Shown: piece after piece, positions 1 through 6,634 of the stretch
Layout of the letters: each line of letters starts with the position of its first letter
How positions within the stretch are numbered: the stretch's first letter is position 1
Origin: Pseudomonas rhodesiae
Lineage (GTDB): Bacteria; Pseudomonadota; Gammaproteobacteria; Pseudomonadales; Pseudomonadaceae
NCBI RefSeq assembly: GCF_007858255.1
Contig: NZ_VFEU01000004.1
Location: 1 to 64,000, forward strand
DNA: 64,000 nucleotides
Direction of reading: 5' to 3'
The notes under the pieces: model-generated
What the model was told of the DNA's origin: nothing
Database searches by the model: none
What the model saw: the letters and a program-made list of their open reading frames with translations, nothing else
Translations under genes and position numbers: made by a program

Positions 1-99
1 AGGCACCGCCTCACTTAAAGTCCGGATGTATGGCTGCAACCTTATCCCGTCTGTGTTTTCACGAATTGAGTGCTTGGCATACTGGGGGCGTCCATGTAT

Positions 100-222
100 G
101 AGCAGGCTTGCCCTGCGCTGGGCTGCGGAGCAGCCCCATTCCAGGCGATGTGATTTCAGCTGACACTCCGACGTGCCTGGGTGTGGGGCCGCTTCGCAGC
201 CCAGCGCAGGGCAAGCCTGCTC
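100..222. repeat. Inverted REP-type palindrome pair
   Basis: Two 28-base arms, 100-127 and 195-222, are exact reverse complements, each beginning or ending in GAGCAGGCTTGCCC. Paired REP sequences of this make-up are common between genes in the fluorescens group. The pair lies just outside the proposed left end of the mobile island, so positions 1-319 look like chromosomal flank. I see no convincing gene in 1-319; the short open frames there run through the palindrome. Confidence 0.75.
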
Positions 223-319
223 ACCACGGAGTTCACGGCCTCTCCCCAGCGCTACTCACGCTTAGCTCCGCTTGGGCAATGTCCAATTCGGCCGAATGAA
301 GTGGCAGGTATACTTGGTG

Positions 320-346
320 AAATACCCGGCAGGAGTTCATACTCAA
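320..346 (+). repeat. Left terminal inverted repeat of the island
   Basis: It starts AAATACCCGG and ends CATACTCAA. Read against 12088-12063 on the minus strand, 9 of the first 10 bases and all of the last 9 match, with a poorly matched spacer of 7-8 bases between. TTGGTG (314-319) precedes it. Confidence 0.6.
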
Positions 347-386
347 TGTTTGCTGTTGTTCTTACCTATTCATGCGCCTAGCTGCG

Positions 387-493
387 AAATTGCACACCTG
401 ATTGCATCGGAGCTGACCCACTCGTTTGCATTGCACTTGACCAGGAGTTTGCATTTCGACTGACCACCGACTGCATCAGATTTGACCAGCACA
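387..493 (+). repeat. Tandem ~23-base repeats, left side of cargo
   Basis: Four consecutive units begin at 401, 425, 448 and 471. They share TTGCAT, then about six variable bases, then TGACCA, with a partial unit before them. The array is preceded by CTAG at 378. A related array in opposite orientation lies at 5881-5953, so the cargo genes sit between two inverted arrays. Iterated sites of this kind could bind a recombinase or be remnants of older element ends; neither is shown. From 494 to 702 I see no gene. Confidence 0.6.
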
Positions 494-651
494 CCTAGTA
501 ACTATGATCGGCAGAGAACTCTCGCCTAGCGCGTCAATTTTTGGGTAGGGCTCACGTACTATCTGAGGAATGGGTCATCACATAGACACTTTCCACAAGC
601 ATCCGCGAACATTTGACCGTCCGTTTTTGGCCGACTCCCGCCTGGACCATC

Positions 652-677
652 TAGCGGAGAGCGGCCAATAGCGGTCA
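652..677. repeat. Short dispersed repeat, copy 1
   Basis: It contains GGAGAGCGGCCAATAGCGG. Related copies occur at 2414-2441 and 2581-2603, sharing AGAGAGCGGCCA. The region around 4605-4628 has a distantly similar run (GTCCGCTTCTGGCCGA). These look like old intergenic mobile debris inside the cargo; no function is claimed. Confidence 0.45.
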
Positions 678-702
678 GCCAGTTAGCGGACTGGCTGCAA
701 AT

Positions 703-2241
703 TTAGTTAGTCATACCCTCGACAAACACGACTCGAGCATCGAAAGCGAAATGCTCTTTGAATTCATGTGCGTAGCGGGGATTAATCCATCGTATGTATA
801 TACGTTCAACCGATTTAGGGATTTTAGCGCACAGATTCGAAAGCAACATACCATCCGAACCACTTAAAAAAAGGTCCTTGGCATCGAGCCAAACCTCACG
901 ACAATTTGATAGATCACCAAGAGGCATGTAAGAGAACGCGTAGCCGCGAAGATCTTCGGCTGTCAGCATCAAAGTACAGAAATAGCTCTGGCGAAGCTCA
1001 CAAGAAAGTTCCTTCAACCTAAAAACCAGCGATTGCGATCCATCTTCCGCATACCAATTAACGTCAACGATCCCACTACCCGATGGCCCATACGCGCTTA
1101 GGAACGAAGCCAGATCCCTTTGACCGCCCCCGCTCACTTTCATCTTTTGAAATTCAGTCAGAGGATTGAACACTCTTCCATCGCTATCTAGTGTGATCTC
1201 TTGCGCACCTCCCCGAAGTTGAATTCGAGATGACTGCCCCCACTTAACCGAATTCTCAACCATTTCCTTCAAGACAGCGATCAGGTGGGATCTAAATCCA
1301 GCGTCATAGCTGACTCCAAGAGAACACTTATTGACAAACCCACCAATCTTTTCAGCGTACGTTCTGTTTCCCATTAACTGATGTACAGAGGCGTCATCGA
1401 GAATATCAAGCATAGGATCATCTCCATTCTCGCCAATATACTCGCTGAGCACTTTTGATACCGAAAGCCCCTCGGTACTTATGAATTCCTGTGCTAGGTG
1501 GCAAGCAGCGATTGCAGCAATTTTTGCGGAGTATACTTGTGCGTTCTTTGTGCCAGCAGTACCTCCGCCTTTGTCACTTGGCGACTTGGCGAAAATCCAA
1601 GGGATCTCTCTCTGATTACATTGAGCTGCAACAGGCTGACCCTCCATGTCCCCGCCAACTGCGCTGCTGTCGGCACCGAATAACGTCGAGGCGAACGACT
1701 CGTCTTCGGAAAAGACTTCCCCGCTATATACCGTACCCGTGACAATCTTCGACGATATCCCCAGCGCCTTAACACTTTGGTTGAACCTCGGCGTAACCGC
1801 ACCAACGATCCTGCTCAACTGTTCGTCGTCGATACGTGATGACAAAACAGGTTGAGAGCGCAGCTTCAAGCTTCCCTCCTTCGCAACAAAGTCTATAAGG
1901 GAAACAATTTTGTTCGAAATAGCTACATCATGCAGGTCGCCAACTGCGGAGTTTCCGTAGCAAAAACCACTGAGCACGACGAGTCGTGGACATAGTGTTT
2001 GCAACACCTCAGGTAACAACATCCCTACTGACGCCTTTCCATGACTGCCCCGCTCTGCGCTAAGTAGGCAAACGGGATACCCCGCTAGAACACCCACCCT
2101 AAGACGCTGCAGGAGACCGATAGCCTTGCGCTGCATCTTAACGCCGCAAATGTTCAGCGCTGAGATCAGCGCATCCCTCTCTATATCGTTGGAGGTCACA
2201 AATAGGATTGTATGATTACGAAGCTCGAGGGATAGCTGCAT
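703..2241 (-). CDS. Nucleoside phosphorylase-like / GHKL ATPase fusion protein (cargo)
   Basis: A 512-residue soluble protein with two domains. Residues about 10-255 resemble the MTAN/PNP nucleoside phosphorylase superfamily: a GFCYGN glycine-rich strand-turn near 92-97, DMEGQPVAA at 198-206 (the Met-Glu pair that binds ribose in this family) and SPSDK at 220-224, whose Asp sits where the family's catalytic Asp lies. Residues about 315-410 resemble a GHKL ATPase: KEMVENSVKWG (325-335, N-box-like), DSDGR (352-356) and GPSGSG (385-390). The last ~100 residues are unassigned. PNP-domain effectors of several defence systems cleave ATP or other nucleotides, so a nucleotide-depleting effector with an ATPase sensor is plausible; that is inference. 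The gene is A+T-richer than the chromosome and lies 540 bases downstream of the kinase-phosphatase pair, on the same strand. Confidence 0.72.
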   Translation of the reverse strand: MQLSLELRNHTILFVTSNDIERDALISALNICGVKMQRKAIGLLQRLRVGVLAGYPVCLLSAERGSHGKASVGMLLPEVLQTLCPRLVVLSGFCYGNSAVGDLHDVAISNKIVSLIDFVAKEGSLKLRSQPVLSSRIDDEQLSRIVGAVTPRFNQSVKALGISSKIVTGTVYSGEVFSEDESFASTLFGADSSAVGGDMEGQPVAAQCNQREIPWIFAKSPSDKGGGTAGTKNAQVYSAKIAAIAACHLAQEFISTEGLSVSKVLSEYIGENGDDPMLDILDDASVHQLMGNRTYAEKIGGFVNKCSLGVSYDAGFRSHLIAVLKEMVENSVKWGQSSRIQLRGGAQEITLDSDGRVFNPLTEFQKMKVSGGGQRDLASFLSAYGPSGSGIVDVNWYAEDGSQSLVFRLKELSCELRQSYFCTLMLTAEDLRGYAFSYMPLGDLSNCREVWLDAKDLFLSGSDGMLLSNLCAKIPKSVERIYIRWINPRYAHEFKEHFAFDARVVFVEGMTN

Positions 2242-2781
2242 TGAATTGCTCTCAGTTCGACAGAGGTTTCGGGTTTAGCGTTGACGTAGGAATTCCGCCT
2301 AGCGTGAATATTTCGTTTGAATTTAAAGACTCACCCAAAGATAGAAAGGGCGTGCCATAATAATTCTTGATTACCCGCTAAGCGTTTGCAATAGGCCGAC
2401 TTCCGCCCGATACGTCGGTCAGAGAGCGGCCATTAGCGGGTGTCCGCAGTGGAGAGGTTGACTCTCCGTCTCTCTGCGGAGCAGCATTCTCGATATGCCC
2501 GTATGAAACGTTTCTCTTTGCTTCGGACACTCACAGGTGAGCCAGTCGTCATCGGCAGATACTAACCGTGCCCCGACTGAAGCGTCGGGCAGAGAGCGGC
2601 CACAAGAAGCATCCAACAATGACCGATAAGATATAATGCGGACGACCATGCGCTCTATGCATCAAATAGCCCCTGAATTAAAACCACGATAGCTCTGTCA
2701 GGGAAAGGTTATTTTTGCTATGAAGAGAAACAACCTGGCTACATTAAAGCTCGCAGCTAATGCAGCCAGGTCAACATAAAT
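2242..2781. other. Intergenic region within cargo, repeat-rich
   Basis: 540 bases without a credible gene. It holds two copies of the AGAGAGCGGCCA dispersed repeat (2414-2441 and 2581-2603) and a stem-loop just after the phosphatase gene. A 76-codon open frame on the minus strand (2419-2649) runs through the repeats and is probably spurious. The promoter of the downstream phosphorylase-GHKL gene may lie at 2242-2400, but I cannot assign boxes. Confidence 0.5.
2733..2771 (-). terminator. Stem-loop after the PP2C gene
   Basis: Arms 2733-2746 and 2758-2771 pair over 14 positions with one mismatch, around an 11-base loop. It begins 11 bases beyond the phosphatase stop codon on the minus strand. 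There is no clear U-tract, so termination is likely but not certain. Confidence 0.5.
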
Positions 2782-3549
2782 CTAATCGAATAGATCAAGC
2801 TGTGGCTTGACTGTCAATTTAACAGCTACAAGCGAGCAATCGTCCGTCGGCACCAGTCGCACGATACGTCTTCGCAAATTTGCCGCAAACCGACTTGGAT
2901 CTTCCAAAGTGCTCTCAAGAAAGCGCGGCCTCAATTCCCATGGATGATAAGCGCCATCAGACATAATGAACAAGCTGACACTTCCATCCTGTGCACAAAC
3001 TTGATCATACCTCAAAAAAATCTCTTGGAAGTGCAGGTTGATTTTTTTTGATATGGCCGAAAACAGCGTATTTTTTCCGCTGGCTTCTTTGAGCTCAGAA
3101 GGCTTGTATAAACCTTCGTCTATAAGCATCTGGTGTTGGGTATGATCTTTAGTGACCTGGATAAGCTTACTATCACTTTTCAGATAAACACGACAGTCTC
3201 CAACATGACCTATTTTTATACCCTTTTCTCCCGCATAGCAGAAAGTTAAAGTGGTCGCGGCTTCATAGTAGCTAGGATCTTCATGAGTAAGATTTGAGAC
3301 GCGAACTTTGATCTGTTCAAAGATTTTTTCAATAGCATCAGTGCTTTCGAAAGCCGACGGCTGCAACCCTATCAAATACTCGATAGCAGACTCGGATGCG
3401 CTGCTTGCCCCAGCATAAGACCCGACACCATCTGCAATCGCCATAAGAAAGCCACTTCCTACCTTGCGTGGTGGTAGAACAGAATCTTCATTTTTCCGCG
3501 CTACCTCTTTTGGAAATGAGAATACACTTGAGCTTAATAATTTTATCAT
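2782..3549 (-). CDS. PP2C-family Ser/Thr protein phosphatase (cargo)
   Basis: A 255-residue stand-alone PP2C domain. The metal-binding motifs are present in order: NEDS near residue 21, ADGVGS (39-44), GHVGDCRVY (around 114-122), MSDGAY (near 196) and the C-terminal DDCSL (near 237). It should remove phosphate from Ser/Thr residues. Its start codon overlaps the kinase stop by four bases (ATGA), so the two are translationally coupled, and the kinase or its targets are the obvious substrates. There is no signal peptide or membrane segment. Its A+T-rich composition matches the rest of the cargo. Confidence 0.9.
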   Translation of the reverse strand: MIKLLSSSVFSFPKEVARKNEDSVLPPRKVGSGFLMAIADGVGSYAGASSASESAIEYLIGLQPSAFESTDAIEKIFEQIKVRVSNLTHEDPSYYEAATTLTFCYAGEKGIKIGHVGDCRVYLKSDSKLIQVTKDHTQHQMLIDEGLYKPSELKEASGKNTLFSAISKKINLHFQEIFLRYDQVCAQDGSVSLFIMSDGAYHPWELRPRFLESTLEDPSRFAANLRRRIVRLVPTDDCSLVAVKLTVKPQLDLFD

Positions 3550-4316
3550 TTCGGCTCTCCTGAGATGGCGGCGACAAGCTCATTTCGCATTTCTTGAACT
3601 TCTGCGTAACGATCGGGGGGGCGCCGGGCCGTACTTTTCATATAGACTTTATGAACGCCTGGATTTTCCAGCATTTCCAGATCCTCTAGCAGAACCCCGA
3701 GAGCAAAAATATCCGTTCTCTTGCTGTAATCGCCTGCAATGGATATCTCAGGAGCCATATATTTCGCGGTGCCCATTGCTGTTGCAATTTTCGTGATAAC
3801 TTCTGATTCTGAGCTTTTGTCTAAATTCTTAACCAAGCCAAAATCTGACACCTTGTAAATACCATCTTTGAACCGGAGAATATTGGAGGGCTTTATGTCG
3901 CGATGTAGATAGCCCATAGAGTGTAAGTATATAAGGCCATCCGCAACCATTAGTAGCACATCGATCTTCTGAGATGTGGTGAGCGTCCCTTTTTCGATGT
4001 CCTTCTGCAGATCGCCAGCCGCGAGATCCATAATAAACCATGGCAGGTCTGATTTAAGATCGCACAGATATATGTTAGCTACATGAGTGTGCACGCAGGA
4101 AGCTTGATATGACACCTCACGGGCAAAACGTCTTCGGAACTCAGCGCGAAGTTCTGGATCAAGATCACTTAGGGATTTTCGCGCATACTCACCGCATCTA
4201 TGACCATCAATATTGAATAGCTCAATTTTCTCTACAAATCCGAAGCCGCCTTCCCCGATTTTTTCAATTATTTTGTATTTGTAGTTTCCGTGATAGCCAT
4301 CCATTCCCTGATCCAC
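3546..4316 (-). CDS. Hanks-type Ser/Thr protein kinase (cargo)
   Basis: About 256 residues, little more than a kinase domain: Gly-rich loop GEGGFG, a Lys in EYARKSL, catalytic loop HRDIKPSN, DFG and APE are all intact, so it should be active. No membrane segment or PASTA repeats are present, unlike the common envelope kinases. The stop overlaps the phosphatase start by four bases. The start used is GTG at 4316; an in-frame ATG at 4304 is an alternative, and neither has a clear ribosome binding site. Kinase-phosphatase pairs occur in conflict systems such as the TerY-P triads, but no TerY-like VWA protein is seen here. Confidence 0.9.
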   Translation of the reverse strand: MDQGMDGYHGNYKYKIIEKIGEGGFGFVEKIELFNIDGHRCGEYARKSLSDLDPELRAEFRRRFAREVSYQASCVHTHVANIYLCDLKSDLPWFIMDLAAGDLQKDIEKGTLTTSQKIDVLLMVADGLIYLHSMGYLHRDIKPSNILRFKDGIYKVSDFGLVKNLDKSSESEVITKIATAMGTAKYMAPEISIAGDYSKRTDIFALGVLLEDLEMLENPGVHKVYMKSTARRPPDRYAEVQEMRNELVAAISGEPK

Positions 4317-4624
4317 GCTGTAACGATTAGAACCGACTGGGTTGAAATTCGATGTTAATAATACGCCGCGTCAGTGATGCTCGCCCACGGACGGTATCAT
4401 AATGCCATAGAACATGTGCGCTGCGTGTTCAATGCCCCGCACCTCCACACGAGCACCAAACTTTTACGACCGGTGGGCCGATGCCTTCGGTAATCGAGGT
4501 GCAAACGGTTGCCTGATCGCGTCCCAATTTGCTGCTGGCCTGGGTGAATTTATAGCTTGAATCGACCTGCATAGCGGATTGACTGTTGGCCGGTATCGTT
4601 CGCTTGCCAACGTCCGCTTCTGGC
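4317..4624. other. Intergenic region upstream of the kinase
   Basis: 308 bases with no supportable gene. The A+T-rich part next to the kinase (4317-4400) probably contains its promoter. The remainder is G+C-richer and looks like mobile-element debris leading into the transposase remnant. Confidence 0.4.
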
Positions 4625-4850
4625 CGACCTGCGCCATTACCTCGCCGATTTCTACAGTCCTATTGGGCATCCTTCGACTGATCCCGAACTGATGATTCTA
4701 TGCTGATCGTGGGCTATTGCTACGGCATTCGCTCCGAGCGGCGGTTGTGCGAAAAGGCGCATTTGAACCTGGCGTATCGTTGGTTCTGCCGGTTGAGCCT
4801 TGAAGACGAAATCCCCAACCACTCGAGCTTTTCAAAGAACAGACACGGCC
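4625..4850 (+). pseudogene. IS1182/DUF772-type transposase N-terminal fragment
   Basis: In one frame (about 4630-4699) the sequence encodes HYLADFYSPIGHPSTDPEL. After a one-base shift it continues in a second frame from 4700 with MLIVGYCYGIRSERRLCE and NHSSFSKNRHGRFR. Together they match the N-terminal part (DUF772) of IS1182-like transposases. The frameshift and the loss of everything after about residue 75 mark it as dead. It shows that cargo has been assembled by insertion and decay. Family naming is from recollection of the conserved YGIRSERRLCEEV block. Confidence 0.7.
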
Positions 4851-4896
4851 GTTTTCGACTCGACCAGCGAGTCAAACATTTCGCCATTCATACGGC

Positions 4897-5649
4897 TCAG
4901 CCTTCAAGTCGTTCCACATCAATTACCGCGGCGATGTCCTCGCGGGGAATGGTTTGTCCGGTGCCCTTGAAGGTGTGGGTGAGGTGACATTCTCCGTCAT
5001 CCGAAAGCAGGTAGGCCCAAAGTGACGCACAGTAGTCCTCGATGTCAGTCGTTTTCCCTTTGAACTTGACTACGACAGGCTTCAGTCGCTCTTCGATGAC
5101 ACCGCGCAGGTCGACAAATCCGCCACTTCCGCAAAAGCTGCTAGACCATAGATCTTGGACTGCCTCTGGTACGCGGTATCGGATGCCGCTTTCACTGGTG
5201 CTTGCAGCAGTGAAGGTGTTCCACGCGTAAGGGCCCGTGCCCTCAGCTGTAGACCCTTCATACTCGCTGCGAAGCTTCACAATACCCTCAGCCCGCTGTT
5301 TTGCAGTTGGTCGTTTTTCGGGGGGTACCCACTCCATGATCTTATCCAAGAAGCGCCCCACGCCTTGCGAGGAACCCAACAACCCCTCGGCAAACCACGA
5401 GTCGCACCCCGCATAACTCGTCGAGTGGTAGTAATACGCGTGGGTGATGTCATCGCGCGGGTAGGCTTTTAGCAGGTGCCAAACAACCCCATGGAACTCC
5501 GGTCGCTTAATTTCAGAGTACACCTGTGCGATTTCCAGCACTGCCGGGGCTAGAAGCACTCGTTCGATCTCATCGGTAGAAACCGCGTAGATCTCAGCAA
5601 GAGAGCAAATGGCGTCGTGTCTGTTGTCACAGCTCGGGATAAAACTCAT
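4897..5649 (-). CDS. Unknown 250-residue cargo protein downstream of gmtX
   Basis: I do not recognise this family. It is a soluble, acidic 250-residue protein without signal peptide or membrane segment. A centrally placed HAYYYHSTSYAGCDSWF followed by a Gly-rich GLLGSSQGVGRF, with a C-terminal block FKGTGQTIPREDIAAVI, are the most distinctive stretches. The aromatic-H-x-T/S segment loosely recalls the first motif of ADP-ribosyltransferase folds, but I cannot place the other motifs. GGAG six bases before the ATG supports this start. It is the first cargo gene after gmtX, where GMT islands carry toxin or defence genes. The stop abuts the transposase remnant. Confidence 0.7.
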   Translation of the reverse strand: MSFIPSCDNRHDAICSLAEIYAVSTDEIERVLLAPAVLEIAQVYSEIKRPEFHGVVWHLLKAYPRDDITHAYYYHSTSYAGCDSWFAEGLLGSSQGVGRFLDKIMEWVPPEKRPTAKQRAEGIVKLRSEYEGSTAEGTGPYAWNTFTAASTSESGIRYRVPEAVQDLWSSSFCGSGGFVDLRGVIEERLKPVVVKFKGKTTDIEDYCASLWAYLLSDDGECHLTHTFKGTGQTIPREDIAAVIDVERLEG

Positions 5650-5880
5650 CTCAGGCTCCCAGCCTTACCTTTGCGATAGGGCCGGGAGGATATCAGGTTC
5701 GATATCGCCGGATAAGTCCCGCAAACCGACCTTTAAGCGTCGAGCCGTCCTCCAGCTCGTGCTCCATTAGACCACCCTTGGATTGTATGTGGCCAGTGCA
5801 GGAGGCGTTTCTAAGCATACCGCCAGGATCAATCCCCGGTGGTAGATGACCAATTGCGTTACTTGAGGTCTGAGCTGTAG

Positions 5881-5953
5881 CTAGCACGGATGCAATTGGC
5901 TGTCATTGGCAATGCAAATGAGTGGTCAAGTCAGTGCAATTACGCACCTAGCT
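5881..5953 (-). repeat. Repeat array, right side of cargo, inverted to 387-493
   Basis: Read on the minus strand, units at 5940-5919, 5918-5897 and (partial) 5896-5881 share TTGCA and, in the first two, TGAC. The start of the array, 5951-5934 (CTAGGTGCG then TAATTGCAC), matches 378-395 at 16 of 18 positions. The array overlaps the gmtX stop codon (5948-5950). The pair delimits the cargo with the CTAG ends facing outward. Confidence 0.55.
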
Positions 5954-6634
5954 TTGCAGAATTGTTTGAATGGCAAGCACAAAGGCAGGCGGGAACACCT
6001 TGTCTCCATGTTCATTTTGAATACCACCATCATCCGTGATGCTGAGGCCTTGTTGCGCCAAGCGGGAAGGGTCAATACCTTTGCTAAGCGCATTTCGCAG
6101 GCGAGGCGACAATTCGGGAGATGCCGCGACCGGAGCGGGTAAGGTAGCGGGGGCCTCGGGCGATGTCGGCGTAATAGAAGCTCCGACCTGAAGCCCCTTA
6201 AAGGCCGCGTGAAGGTTGTCGTTGGTAACCTTGAGCCGCTTGGCCTCGTCCAGTGCGACCCGGAGAGTTGCTCGGATGCTGGGGTCGGTTATCAGCTCCA
6301 GGGCCTGTTCGACGTTTGACTTGCTCTTGGCCACATATCGGGTGGAGCCGCTGACGGCATTGGCGAAGGCCGTGATGATTTCCCGGTAGTACGCGCCTTG
6401 GGTATTGCGCAGGCTTTGCGTCTTGGGCCCGCCGATGGACTCCAGGCGCCGACCCACTTCGGCCAGCGAATAGTCGCGGTCGCCATCGTCCCGTATCGCG
6501 TTCAGCACCTCCCAGACTTTATCAAGGTTCTCAACTTTCGAGGATTTGCTGGCGGCAGCCCGGTGGGCCTGATATAGCTGTCGCGCATCCTTCAGAATAT
6601 CCGGGGCAGTGAGGGGGAGGCCGTTGCTCATCAT
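5948..6634 (-). CDS. gmtX: Gamma-mobile-trio protein GmtX
   Basis: 228 residues, the third and last gene of the trio. The N-terminal half is helical and charged (about residues 30-95, with SLAEVGRRLESIGGPKTQSL and an YYREII segment), which suggests DNA binding or a structural role beside the recombinases. A Pro/Ala-rich linker (about 155-175) leads to a short C-terminal block. No catalytic motif is visible. The ATGA overlap with the gmtZ stop (6631-6634) indicates a coupled operon. The role in the family is not defined at residue level. Identification rests mainly on size, gene order and the SLAEVGRR/YYREI region. Confidence 0.75.
   Translation of the reverse strand: MMSNGLPLTAPDILKDARQLYQAHRAAASKSSKVENLDKVWEVLNAIRDDGDRDYSLAEVGRRLESIGGPKTQSLRNTQGAYYREIITAFANAVSGSTRYVAKSKSNVEQALELITDPSIRATLRVALDEAKRLKVTNDNLHAAFKGLQVGASITPTSPEAPATLPAPVAASPELSPRLRNALSKGIDPSRLAQQGLSITDDGGIQNEHGDKVFPPAFVLAIQTILQS

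Noticed and set aside
387..493. Possible CRISPR array or iteron origin
   Set aside because: The repeats are contiguous, imperfect and only four in number, with no spacers of constant length, no cas genes and no replication initiator gene nearby.
703..2241. Sensor histidine kinase
   Set aside because: The GHKL-like region has no preceding dimerisation/phosphoacceptor His domain; the N-terminal part fits the nucleoside phosphorylase fold instead.
2419..2649. 76-codon open frame on the minus strand in the cargo spacer
   Set aside because: It is made largely of the dispersed AGAGAGCGGCCA repeats and nearby inverted bases; such frames recur as artefacts of these repeats.
3546..4316. Typical envelope PknB-type kinase
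   Set aside because: No transmembrane segment or PASTA domains, and the setting is a mobile island, not a cell-wall gene cluster.
5693..5887. 64-codon open frame on the minus strand between gmtX and the 250-residue gene
   Set aside because: No recognisable family or good ribosome binding site, and its upstream end runs into the repeat array. It may be chance; kept out of the gene list.
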